A DNA stretch of 64,000 bases from Bradyrhizobium sp. BRP22 (lineage in GTDB: Bacteria > Pseudomonadota > Alphaproteobacteria > Rhizobiales > Xanthobacteraceae), in assembly GCF_020194175.1 (NCBI RefSeq), contig NZ_JADYVX010000017.1, positions 62,001 to 126,000 of the forward strand, given 5' to 3'. Position 1 is the stretch's first letter. Each line of letters starts with the position of its first letter. The position numbers were made by a program, and so were the translations under genes. This document shows positions 25,704 to 34,043 of this stretch, piece after piece. Under the pieces are notes generated by a model. The model saw nothing but the letters and a program-made list of their open reading frames with translations. It was not told where the DNA came from and ran no database searches.

Positions 25704-25730
25704 CGTGTCGCGCGCCGCGATGAAATTGTT

Positions 25731-26576
25731 TCAGGCCGTCAGCCGCGCCGCGTGCCAGCGCAGGTGATCGCCCATGAAGGTGGAGATGAAGTAGTAGCTG
25801 TGGTCGTAGCCTTCCTGACGACGCAGCAGGAGCGGGATCTGCGCGTTCGCGCAGGCCTGTTGCAGCAGTTCCGGGCGAAGCTGTTCGGCAAGGAACGAGT
25901 CGGCATCACCCACGTCCACCAAGAGGTCGGAAAATCGCGCACCATCCTCGATCAGCGCCACCGTGTCATGCCTGCGCCAGGCGCTTCTGTCATCGCCGAG
26001 ATAGCCGCCGAGTGCCTTGATGCCCCAGGGCACCTGTGATGGCGCCACGATCGGCGCAAAAGCGCTCGCCGCGCGGTAGCGGTTGGGATGGCGCAGCGCC
26101 ACCGTCAGTGCGCCATGACCGCCCATGGAATGGCCCATGATCGACTGCCGCACGGGATCGACAGGGAAATGCGCGGCAACGAGCTGCGGCAATTCCTGGG
26201 TCACATAACCCCACATCCGGTAGTTCTGGGCAAACGGATCCTGCGTCGCGTCGACATAGAAGCCGGCGCCAAGCCCGAAGTCGTATGCGCCGGCGGGATC
26301 GCCGGGCACGCCTTCGCCGCGCGGGCTGGTGTCGGGCGCCACGAAGATCAGGCCGAGGTCGGCGCAGGTGGCGCGGTACTCACCTTTCTCCGTAACATTG
26401 GCATGGGTGCAGGTCAGGCCGGAGAGATAGAACACCACCGGCAGCTTCGCGCCCGCCGGATGCGGGGGAACGTAGACCGAAAAGGTCATGTCGGTCTTGG
26501 TTTCGCGGCTGGCATGCTTGTACACGCCCTGGATGCCGCCATGGGATTTGTTGGTCGAAACGGTTTGAATCGTCAT
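25731..26576 (-). CDS. fghA: S-formylglutathione hydrolase
   Basis: A 281-residue alpha/beta hydrolase of the esterase D family that releases formate and glutathione from S-formylglutathione. The nucleophile elbow is GHSMGGHGA; other triad elements are likely at the DADSFL and YDHSYYF motifs (Asp, His). It completes the glutathione-linked formaldehyde pathway begun by gfa and frmA some 19 kb away in the same window. It lies between the response regulator and lutA on the minus strand. Confidence 0.96.
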   Translation of the reverse strand: MTIQTVSTNKSHGGIQGVYKHASRETKTDMTFSVYVPPHPAGAKLPVVFYLSGLTCTHANVTEKGEYRATCADLGLIFVAPDTSPRGEGVPGDPAGAYDFGLGAGFYVDATQDPFAQNYRMWGYVTQELPQLVAAHFPVDPVRQSIMGHSMGGHGALTVALRHPNRYRAASAFAPIVAPSQVPWGIKALGGYLGDDRSAWRRHDTVALIEDGARFSDLLVDVGDADSFLAEQLRPELLQQACANAQIPLLLRRQEGYDHSYYFISTFMGDHLRWHAARLTA

Positions 26577-26606
26577 GATGTTCTAACTCCGGCGCTTGTT
26601 TGTTTG

Positions 26607-26653
26607 CGCATGATCCTTTCGGAGAACCGGTGCCCACTTTTCCGGATCATGCG
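26607..26653. repeat. REP-like palindromic element
   Basis: Perfect 10-bp inverted repeat CGCATGATCC / GGATCATGCG flanking a core with CGGTGCCCAC, placed between the response regulator stop and the fghA start. From memory, similar elements recur in intergenic regions of Bradyrhizobium-type genomes. It may form a terminator or mRNA-stabilising hairpin. Confidence 0.6.
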
Positions 26654-26661
26654 TGCGCAAT

Positions 26662-27282
26662 TCAGGCCACGCCGCTCTCGATCGCCAACCGCACCAGCTC
26701 GGCCGAGGTGCGCACGCCGAGTTTCTGGCGCATGATCGAAGAGGTGTTGGCGACCGTCTTGTAGGAGGAATGAACCAGCCAGGCGATCTCGGAGAGCGTC
26801 TTGCCGGCGCTGAGCAGCCGCAGGATCTCTATCTCGCGCGGATTGAGCTTCGACAGCGGGCTCTGCGCAGCGGCAGGCCCGGCGAAGGCGACGCGTCGCG
26901 CGATCGCGGGTGGCAGATAGACGCCGCCATTGCCGACTTCGTGGATGGCTTCGACGAGATCGTTGGGATCGCCGGTCTTCGCCACATAACCCTTGGCGCC
27001 GATCTCGATGGCGCGGGCGGCGAACACCGGATCGTCGTTCATGCTGAACATGATGATGCGCGCCGAATCGTCCCGCGCCAGCATCCGCCGTGCCAGTTCG
27101 AAGCCGGAGACGGTCGGCAGATTGATGTCGACCACGGAGATATCGGGATGCTCCGCGAGGAACACGCGTTCGCCGCTTTCGGCGTCCGATGCCTCGAGCA
27201 GCACGATCTCCGGCTCGTCGGCGAACACGGTGCGGCAGCCGGAAGCGACGATCGGATGGTCGTCAACGATCAGAACGCGCAT
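26662..27282 (-). CDS. LuxR/NarL-family response regulator
   Basis: A 206-residue two-component regulator. The receiver domain has DD at residues 7-8 and phosphoacceptor Asp52 (VVDINLP), with GAKGYVAKTG near the conserved Lys. The C-terminal LuxR-type DNA-binding domain has LNPREIEILRLLSAGKTLSEIA. The start at MRVLIVDDH is preferred over an in-frame codon 15 residues earlier. Divergent from a matching histidine kinase, together resembling pairs that control PQQ alcohol dehydrogenases (PedS2/PedR2, ExaDE types). Control of lut or xox genes is inferred. Confidence 0.92.
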   Translation of the reverse strand: MRVLIVDDHPIVASGCRTVFADEPEIVLLEASDAESGERVFLAEHPDISVVDINLPTVSGFELARRMLARDDSARIIMFSMNDDPVFAARAIEIGAKGYVAKTGDPNDLVEAIHEVGNGGVYLPPAIARRVAFAGPAAAQSPLSKLNPREIEILRLLSAGKTLSEIAWLVHSSYKTVANTSSIMRQKLGVRTSAELVRLAIESGVA

Positions 27283-27398
27283 GCTTGAAGTCCCGGATAG
27301 CTGCGTCAGCCCGTTGCTGCACCGCATCAGACTGCATGAACATCTTCCCGACGGGCGCGCTCATGCATCTCCAGCGCGATTGCTGTACCCTTCGATTA

Positions 27399-27421
27399 GA
27401 CAGACGCGCTATTTGTCTGTC
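27399..27421. promoter_or_regulatory. inverted repeat GACAGAC-N9-GTCTGTC, candidate operator
   Basis: Perfect 7-bp inverted repeat with a 9-base spacer, in the 190-base region between the divergent response regulator and sensor kinase genes, about 50 bases before the kinase start. Spaced inverted repeats are typical of dimeric regulators, so autoregulation by the neighbouring response regulator is possible. Confidence 0.4.
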
Positions 27422-27472
27422 AACGCTCCTCTTAATTGAGGAACCGAACGCGGGTGATCGTGGGCAACGGCG

Positions 27473-28846
27473 ATGTGGCAGAAACTTTCCTTGCGCGGGC
27501 GGATCAACCTGCTGCTGGCGCTGGTCCTCGCGCTCGGCCTTGCCATCAACATCGCCCGGCTCATCGTGGAGGCGGGGCCCCGGGTCCAGGCCGAAGACCA
27601 GAGCGTTATCAGGTTGGCGCGGGAATTCGTGACCACGATCGTTGCCGGGCTGAACGAGGCGCCGGATCCGGACGCCCGGCTCGACGAGATCGTTCGCGAT
27701 CTGAGCCGGCTGCGTCACGTCAGCATCGCGCGGCAGGATGGTACGACGGCAAAGTCCGGAAAGGACGCAGCGACTGACAACCCCGAGGAGGGACGGTCAC
27801 CGCCAGCCTGGTTTGTCGCGCTCGTCCATCCGGAGACGACGTCCGTTAGCGTACCGATCAACATCCGCGGCAGATCGGAATCGCTCGTGATCACCTCGCA
27901 TCCCAATGACGAGATGGCGGAGATCTGGGACGGCATAGTCACCCAGCTCGCGGTCGGTTCCGCGATCGTCATTGTGCTCTTTCTGATCATCAGGAGCGTT
28001 GTCGGCCGCGCGCTGGCGCCGCTCGAGTCGCTGTCGCAAGCCATGGCGAAGATCGAGGCCGGGCAGTACGATGTTCGCGTGATGCCGGGCGGCGCGCCGG
28101 AACTGGCTGCGATTTGCGGCAAGCTGAACCACCTCGCGGCCACGCTAGGCGAGGCGATCGAGGACAAGCGGCGGCTCGCCGAACGTGCGGTTTCGCTGCA
28201 GGACCGGGAGCGCAAGCAGATCGCGCGCGAACTGCACGACGAACTCGGCCCGCATTTGTTCGCGTTGCGCGCCCATGCAAGTGCGCTGATGCGGCTGTCG
28301 GATGCGCCCGAAGCAGGTCCGGACCAGGTGCGAAAGCACGGCGGTGCGATGCTGGAGCAAGTCAATGCGTTGCAGCAGTTCACGCGCCGGATACTGGAGA
28401 AGCTGCGGCCGGTCGGGCTCGCCGAGCTCGGCCTTCACGAGGCGCTCTCCGCGCTGTTCCGCCTGTGGAAGGAATCGCATCCGGAGGTCGCGATCGAAAC
28501 CAGCATTTCGCCTTCCCTCGGCGAGACCGGAGAGACCGCCGATCTCACGATCTATCGCGTCGTCCAGGAGGCGCTCACCAACGCCTTCCGTCACGCCGGC
28601 GCGACCGCGGTCAAGGTCACCGTCGAGCCCGCGGAGCAGGTGGAAGGAGTGCGGGGAATTCGCGGCTGTGCGCGGGTCCGGGTCCGCGACAATGGCCGCG
28701 GCTTGAGCCCCGATCACCGGTTCGGCTTCGGCCTGACCGGCATGCGCGAGCGCCTGTTGGCGTTGGGCGGCTCGCTGACGGTCTCGTCCGCTGACGGCGT
28801 CACAGTGGAGGCGCTCGTTCCCACCGGAGCGCGCTCCCAGCTCTGA
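27473..28846 (+). CDS. sensor histidine kinase (HAMP, HisKA_3 type)
   Basis: A 457-residue membrane kinase. TM1 spans about residues 11-30, then a periplasmic sensing region of about 130 residues, TM2 near 163-184, a HAMP linker, a HisKA_3 dimerisation domain with phospho-His in IARELHDELG, and an ATPase domain with DNGRGL and FGLTGMRERL. This is the expected partner of the divergent NarL-type regulator. The periplasmic domain could sense metal, alcohol or quinoprotein state; none of these can be read from sequence alone. Confidence 0.92.
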   Translation: MWQKLSLRGRINLLLALVLALGLAINIARLIVEAGPRVQAEDQSVIRLAREFVTTIVAGLNEAPDPDARLDEIVRDLSRLRHVSIARQDGTTAKSGKDAATDNPEEGRSPPAWFVALVHPETTSVSVPINIRGRSESLVITSHPNDEMAEIWDGIVTQLAVGSAIVIVLFLIIRSVVGRALAPLESLSQAMAKIEAGQYDVRVMPGGAPELAAICGKLNHLAATLGEAIEDKRRLAERAVSLQDRERKQIARELHDELGPHLFALRAHASALMRLSDAPEAGPDQVRKHGGAMLEQVNALQQFTRRILEKLRPVGLAELGLHEALSALFRLWKESHPEVAIETSISPSLGETGETADLTIYRVVQEALTNAFRHAGATAVKVTVEPAEQVEGVRGIRGCARVRVRDNGRGLSPDHRFGFGLTGMRERLLALGGSLTVSSADGVTVEALVPTGARSQL

Positions 28847-28858
28847 TGTCGCAGCGCG

Positions 28859-30469
28859 CTAGACGACGTGAAAGTTGGACACTGAATCGTTTGCGAGCTG
28901 GGCGACAAGGTGCAGCTCCCAATCGATATAGGCCTGCATTGCCGCCGCTGCGTTGTCCGTTCCCTCATAGGGTCGTTTGTAGACATCATCGGGCTGCGAG
29001 ATCCAGGAATGCCGATCGCGCTCGAGCAGCTGATTGCTGTCGGTCCAGGCACTCGTTCCGCCTTTCAGCACGGCCACTTTGCGAGGTGTCGAGGCAATGG
29101 CGTCAGCGAGCGCGAACCAGGCTTCGTCGCCGTCGGCGCTGGTCAGAACGATCGTTCCCTCGCCGGGCAGTCGCGGCAGATCCTCCGTGAAACGCGACGC
29201 CAGCACGAAGTGCGCGCCGGGGATATGTCCCGCGACATAGGCGGGACTGCGCGCGAGATCAATGACGATCCAGTCGTTGCGGTGTGCGATCAACTCGCCG
29301 ACGTCGATCGCGGGGCCGGAGGCCACCGGCGCCGGGCGGCGCGGTTGTGGCGTGCCGGCCTCGGTCGGCTCAATCACGTCCGGCCCGACGATGTGAGCCT
29401 CCCAGCCCATCTGGATCAGCCAGGATGCGGCCATGCGCGCGCGAACGCCATCGTCATCGAACAGCACCAGCCGCGATCCGCGCACGGCGACCCATTCGTC
29501 CGTGGCCTGGACGAGCTGCCCGCCGGGTGCGGAGGCGAAGCCGGGCGGATGCCCGCGCTCATATTCTTCCGGTGTCCTCACATCGAGCAGGTAGAGCGTG
29601 CGCTCGTTCGCCTGCGCGAGGAAGCGATCGAACATGTCGCGATCAAGGGAAGGAACGCCGACGCGCTGCGCCCATTGCGTCGCGCTGGCGAGCGCGGTGG
29701 AATAAGTTGCGCCTGGGCGCTGCAGGAACCGGTCGGTCCGGCCGCGTTCGACCTGGTGTCCCGCCAGGGTCCAGCCGATGGTGCCGTTTCGCAGCGCGAA
29801 GATCCTGTTCGGAAGCCCGGCATTGATCAACGACTGCGTGCCGATGATGCTGCGCGTCCGGCCGGCGCAATTGACGATGATGGTGGTGCCGGGCGCAGGC
29901 GCGATTTCCCTGGCGCGAAACGCGAGTTCACCGCCGGGAACGCTGACGCCGCGCGGAATGCTCATGGTGCGGTATTCCTCGAACCGGCGGGCGTCGAGCA
30001 CGACCAGATCGGGCTCCGTCTCGATCAGGGCCTTGACCTCGTTCGCCGACAGCGAAGGTGTATGGCGGATCGCCTCGACGAGCTCGCCGAACGCCTTGCT
30101 CGGCACATTGACGTCGCGAAAGACCTCGCCGACCGCCCGGTACGCCTCCAGGCCGCCGTCGAGGATCGATACATCGGTGTAGCCGAGCGCTGAAATCCGT
30201 TTCGCCGCCCGCTCCGCATATCCTTCGCCGGCGTCGTAAACGACAATAGGGGCGCTGAAGCGAGGGATCAGATCGAGAACGCGCAGCTCGATCTGCGAAA
30301 GCGGCAGCGAGACCGCGAAGAAGGGATGGGCCAGCGAGTAGGGGCCTTCCTCGCGTACGTCGAGCAACGCCACCTCCTCTCCAGCGCGCCAACGCCGGCG
30401 CAATTCCGTAGGCGTCATGAGTGGCGCGGTATCAGACCGCTTCGGCTGTGTGCCGGAGATTGGCTTCAT
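28859..30469 (-). CDS. protein with four rhodanese-like domains
   Basis: A 536-residue cytoplasmic protein made of four consecutive rhodanese-fold units (roughly residues 20-130, 140-260, 270-370 and 385-480). Only the second has the active-site Cys (NCAGRTRS); the equivalent loops of the others read YDAGEGYA, FDDDGVRA and TSADGDEA. It may transfer sulfur through one unit, with the others structural or regulatory. A TTG eight codons upstream is a possible start, but neither start has a clear ribosome site. It lies between the sensor kinase and the TonB receptor; a link to lanthanides is not evident. Confidence 0.85.
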   Translation of the reverse strand: MKPISGTQPKRSDTAPLMTPTELRRRWRAGEEVALLDVREEGPYSLAHPFFAVSLPLSQIELRVLDLIPRFSAPIVVYDAGEGYAERAAKRISALGYTDVSILDGGLEAYRAVGEVFRDVNVPSKAFGELVEAIRHTPSLSANEVKALIETEPDLVVLDARRFEEYRTMSIPRGVSVPGGELAFRAREIAPAPGTTIIVNCAGRTRSIIGTQSLINAGLPNRIFALRNGTIGWTLAGHQVERGRTDRFLQRPGATYSTALASATQWAQRVGVPSLDRDMFDRFLAQANERTLYLLDVRTPEEYERGHPPGFASAPGGQLVQATDEWVAVRGSRLVLFDDDGVRARMAASWLIQMGWEAHIVGPDVIEPTEAGTPQPRRPAPVASGPAIDVGELIAHRNDWIVIDLARSPAYVAGHIPGAHFVLASRFTEDLPRLPGEGTIVLTSADGDEAWFALADAIASTPRKVAVLKGGTSAWTDSNQLLERDRHSWISQPDDVYKRPYEGTDNAAAAMQAYIDWELHLVAQLANDSVSNFHVV

Positions 30470-30548
30470 TGGAATATCCGGGAAGGAATTCAAGGAGATC
30501 GGCCTATAGCAGATATTGTTGCTGGCCGATGCCTGCGGCTATGACGGG

Positions 30549-30577
30549 TCGGGAATTTTTCCCGATACTTTCGGGAA
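30549..30577. promoter_or_regulatory. palindrome TCGGGAA-TTT-TTCCCGA plus a third half-site, candidate lutH operator
   Basis: A perfect 17-base palindrome (30549-30565) with 7-bp arms TCGGGAA/TTCCCGA is followed by another TCGGGAA at 30571-30577, whose start is 22 bases from the first. The cluster is about 90-120 bases before the TonB receptor start, where a regulator site is expected. A NarL-type or other dimeric regulator is a candidate binder. Confidence 0.5.
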
Positions 30578-30667
30578 CACTTGCAGGTGGCGTATTGCCG
30601 GCATTGCACTCTAGTATCGTTTGAACCGGCGACAACAGCCGGACGGTGGGTGGAACGGGTGGGAAAA

Positions 30668-33103
30668 ATGGGCGTGCGGGTGCTGCTTGTCGCATCGATT
30701 GCGACAGGTGTTGTTGTTGTCGTTGCGAACGAGACTGGTTTTGCCCAGGGCGCGGGGCAGCAGGTCGAGGCATTGCCGCCGGTGGAGGTGACGCCGGGCG
30801 ACCGCGCCAGGCGCGGCCGTCCCGCCACGGGTCCCACCCGCGCGCGAACAAGATCGCCACGGGTGGTGTATGTCCCGACCGCGCCGACCCCGACCTCGGA
30901 TTCGGCTGCGACGGTCGAGGCGGACAAGATTCCGGCAGCCGTCAATGTCGTCGACAGCAGAGAAATCGCGCGAACCGATTCGCTTAATATCACCACCGCG
31001 CTCGATCAGCGCGTGCCGGGCATCACCATCAACGAGGTCGCCGGCAATCCCTTTCAGCCGGACATCCAGTTCCGCGGCTTCGTCGCGTCTCCCGTGGCGG
31101 GCACGCCGCAGGGCCTTGCGGTCTACCAGAACGGGGTGAGGGTCAATGAAGCCTTCGGCGACACCGTCAACTGGGACCTGATTCCGACCAGCGCGGTCAG
31201 GTCCATCGATGTTGTGACCAACAATCCAGCCTTCGGCCTCAACGCGCTCGGCGGCGCCGTCGTCGTTCAAATGAAGGACGGTTTTTTCTATCAGGGCGCC
31301 GAGATCAACAGCATGGGCGCTTCGTTCGGCCGTTTCCAGGGTTCGGCGCAATGGGGCAAGCAGATCGACAATTTTGCCGTTTATGGCGCACTCGAAGGCC
31401 TGCACGACAACGGCTATCGCAACTTTTCCCAGTCCGACATCCGTCGCTTCTACGGCGATATCGCCCACAAGAATGACGTCAGTGAATTCCATCTCAATAT
31501 CGGGCTTGCCGACAACAAGTTTGGCGCGGCAGCGACGGTGCCCGTCCAGCTGCTGCAGCGATATTGGGGGGCGACCTACACGACACCGCAGACCTCTGCC
31601 AACAAGGTCGGTTACTTCAACCTGACAGGAAGGGTGGAAGCGACGCCGACCTGGACCATCGAGGGCGCCGCGCGTCTGCGTTTCTTCAAGCAGAGGACGC
31701 AAGACGGCAATCCGACCGAGACCGAGCCCTGCGAGGACGATGCGGGGCTCCTCTGCTTCAACAGTGATGATGTCCCCGCAAATGGCGTGAATGGTGTTCA
31801 GCTCGCCAATCCGTTTCCGGCGGGCGCGGTGCTGGGCGAGAACGACCGCACCACGACGAGGTCGACCACGGGGGGCATGCAACTGGCGGCGACGAATGAG
31901 GATCAGCTATTCGGCCACAACAACAAATTCACCGTCGGCGGGAGCTTTGATACCAGCGTCACGTATTTCAACGCGAGTGCCGAACTCGGCACCATCGGCC
32001 CGAACTATGTGGTCAGCGGCAGCGGCATCTTCCTCGGCCAGTCCGGCGATCCCATCTCGATCGGCCCGGTCTCACTGCGCACCACCAATCAATATACCGG
32101 CATCTATGCGCTCGACACCTTCGATGTGACGAACGCGTTCTCGATCACGGGAGGCGGTCGTTTCAATAATGCGCGCATCAGGCTCGACGACCAGCTCGGC
32201 GGCGATCTGAGCGGCTTCCACACCTATGACCGCTTCAATCCGATCATCGGCGGCACCTACAAGATCACGCCCGAGCTGACCGCCTATGCCGGCTATTCCG
32301 AAGCCAATCGCGCGCCAACGCCGCTGGAGCTGGGCTGCTCGGATCCCGCGCGCCCCTGCATCGTCGCCGCCTTCCTGGTCTCCGATCCGCCGCTGAAGCA
32401 GGTGGTATCGCGCACCGTGGAAGCCGGCCTGCGCGGCACCAAGGAATTGAATATCGGCACGCTCTCCTGGAAGGTCGGCGGCTTCCGCGCCACCAACAGC
32501 GACGACATTCTTGCGATCCCAAGTCCGGAGCTGCAGGGCTTTGGCTATTTCCAGAATGTCGGCTCGACGCGACGGCAGGGTGTCGAGGCCGAGATCCAGG
32601 TAAAATCATCCGCGCTGCAGATGTACGCGAGCTACGCCTTTGTCGACGCGCGATTCCTGGATGCGCTGCAGGTCGGCTCCAACAGCCCCTTCGCGGATGA
32701 GAACGGCAATGTGCAGATCCTGCCGGGCAACCAGGTTCCCGCCGTTCCCCGCCATCGCATCAAGGCCGGCTTCGACTATGCGCTCACCGATCAGTTCAAG
32801 GTCGGCGCGGACGCGATCTACGTCAGCGGCCAGTATTTTGTCGGCGACGAATCCAACCAGGCGCCGAAGCTTGCGTCGTACGCCGTGTTCAATGCCCACG
32901 CCTCTTACCAGTTCACCAAGAACTTCCAGATCTATGCCCGCATCGATAATCTGCTCGACAGCCGCTATGCGACCTACGGCACCTTCTTCGATACCGGCGA
33001 CGTCCCGAATTTCCCCGCCGGCGGCACGGAGTTCACCGATCCGCGCTCGGTGAGCCCGGCGCGGCCGCGCGCCTTCTATGCGGGGGTACGGGCGACGTTT
33101 TAG
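30668..33103 (+). CDS. lutH: TonB-dependent outer-membrane receptor (LutH-like)
   Basis: An 811-residue receptor. An N-terminal signal region (MGVRVLLVASIATGVVVVVA...GFAQG), a Pro/Arg/Thr-rich linker, a plug domain (about residues 90-220, with VVDSREIARTDSLNITTALDQ and LNALGGAVVVQMKDG), then a 22-strand barrel ending in a C-terminal Phe (VRATF). LutH receptors import lanthanide, probably with a carrier molecule. The specificity call rests on overall resemblance and on lanM, lut and xox genes nearby. The ATG is preferred over an upstream TTG because it starts the signal peptide. Confidence 0.88.
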   Translation: MGVRVLLVASIATGVVVVVANETGFAQGAGQQVEALPPVEVTPGDRARRGRPATGPTRARTRSPRVVYVPTAPTPTSDSAATVEADKIPAAVNVVDSREIARTDSLNITTALDQRVPGITINEVAGNPFQPDIQFRGFVASPVAGTPQGLAVYQNGVRVNEAFGDTVNWDLIPTSAVRSIDVVTNNPAFGLNALGGAVVVQMKDGFFYQGAEINSMGASFGRFQGSAQWGKQIDNFAVYGALEGLHDNGYRNFSQSDIRRFYGDIAHKNDVSEFHLNIGLADNKFGAAATVPVQLLQRYWGATYTTPQTSANKVGYFNLTGRVEATPTWTIEGAARLRFFKQRTQDGNPTETEPCEDDAGLLCFNSDDVPANGVNGVQLANPFPAGAVLGENDRTTTRSTTGGMQLAATNEDQLFGHNNKFTVGGSFDTSVTYFNASAELGTIGPNYVVSGSGIFLGQSGDPISIGPVSLRTTNQYTGIYALDTFDVTNAFSITGGGRFNNARIRLDDQLGGDLSGFHTYDRFNPIIGGTYKITPELTAYAGYSEANRAPTPLELGCSDPARPCIVAAFLVSDPPLKQVVSRTVEAGLRGTKELNIGTLSWKVGGFRATNSDDILAIPSPELQGFGYFQNVGSTRRQGVEAEIQVKSSALQMYASYAFVDARFLDALQVGSNSPFADENGNVQILPGNQVPAVPRHRIKAGFDYALTDQFKVGADAIYVSGQYFVGDESNQAPKLASYAVFNAHASYQFTKNFQIYARIDNLLDSRYATYGTFFDTGDVPNFPAGGTEFTDPRSVSPARPRAFYAGVRATF

Positions 33104-33163
33104 AGCGTTTTCGAGCGAAGTGGATACCGGTTCGCGTGAAGAAAACGCGTCAAAACAAGAATC

Positions 33164-33202
33164 TAGAGCTTCGGTTCTGATTCAATCAGAACCGAAGCTC
33201 TA
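33164..33202. terminator. 19-bp perfect palindrome between convergent genes (bidirectional terminator, repeat family)
   Basis: Left arm 33164-33182 and right arm 33184-33202 are exact reverse complements (core AGCTTCGGTTCTGATT). The element lies 60 bases after the receptor stop and includes the stop codon of the DUF1232 gene on the other strand, so it can end both transcripts. Together with the preceding 60 bases (GCGTTTTCGAGCGAAG...) it looks like an intergenic repeat seen in Bradyrhizobium-type genomes; this recognition is from memory. Confidence 0.7.
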
Positions 33203-33586
33203 ACCCCAGCGCGTATAGGCCGCCCAACCGAGGGCCAGTGCCGCGCCGATCCAGACGGAGATGATGACGGCCATCGCAGTGCGGCTCGCGGGGGGCGAGG
33301 CGTCGCTCGCCCTGGCGCGGCACTCGACCATGATCTCTTTCGGGACGAGCGATATCACGAGCCAGATGCCGAGCGGCACGAGCACGAGATCGTCGAGATA
33401 GCCGATCACCGGAATGAAGTCGGGAATCAGGTCGATCGGCGAGAGCGCGTATCCGGCGACCGCAATGGCGAGCAGCTTCGCATACCACGGCACCCGCGGA
33501 TCGCGGGCGGCGAGATAGACGGCGCGACTGTCGCGCTTGAGCGCGCGCGCCCAAGTCCTGACAGCGTTCTTGATGCGGTCCAGCAT
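33200..33586 (-). CDS. DUF1232 (YkvA-family) membrane protein
   Basis: A 128-residue protein with the family signature RDPRVPWYAKLLAIAVAGYALSP followed by IDLIPDFIPVIGYLDDLVLVP, and a C-terminal hydrophobic helix. The start MLDRIKNAVR is preferred over an in-frame codon 27 residues upstream. DUF1232 proteins are small inner-membrane proteins of unknown function. The stop codon falls in the terminator palindrome. Confidence 0.88.
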   Translation of the reverse strand: MLDRIKNAVRTWARALKRDSRAVYLAARDPRVPWYAKLLAIAVAGYALSPIDLIPDFIPVIGYLDDLVLVPLGIWLVISLVPKEIMVECRARASDASPPASRTAMAVIISVWIGAALALGWAAYTRWG

Positions 33587-33668
33587 AGGGCCCCGTGACG
33601 GAGTTCGCCGGCAATCACTACCATCGGCGGCCTCGGCAGGCGATGCGGCACAGGACCCCGCTTCCACC

Positions 33669-34043
33669 CTAAAGATGGATCACCCCGCGCCGTGCCGCAT
33701 GCGCCACCGCATCGGTGCGGCCGGTGGCATCGAGCTTGTCGAGCAGCGAACTGACGTGGAATTTGGCGGTGTGCACGGATATCCCGAGCTGCCGCGCAAT
33801 CGCCTTGTTTGAGGCGCCCTCGGCCATCAGCGCCAGCACGTCGCGCTCGCGCGGCGTCAGCTCGATCTCCGACCGCTCGCCCGCCGGCTGATCCCGCGAG
33901 ACCAGCGCGATGCTCGCCGTCTCGCCCGGCGCGGCAAGACGCACGCCTGCGACACCGGCGAGCAGCGAAGCCAGCCGGTCCGCGAGCGCAGGATCGCTGA
34001 CGTCGATGGCGATGACGAGCGGAGGGGAGGTTTCTTCGCTCAC
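33669..34043 (-). CDS. LuxR-type DNA-binding regulator with degenerate receiver-like N-terminus
   Basis: A 124-residue protein. The GTG start overlaps the stop of the HtrA-like gene (GTGA). Residues 1-45 resemble the end of a receiver fold but lack a phosphoacceptor. The C-terminal ~65 residues form a LuxR HTH (ELTPRERDVLALMAEGASNKAIARQLGIS). The coupling implies that it works with, or is controlled by, the HtrA-like protein. The frame stays open far upstream, but that part is antisense noise. Confidence 0.85.
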   Translation of the reverse strand: MSEETSPPLVIAIDVSDPALADRLASLLAGVAGVRLAAPGETASIALVSRDQPAGERSEIELTPRERDVLALMAEGASNKAIARQLGISVHTAKFHVSSLLDKLDATGRTDAVAHAARRGVIHL

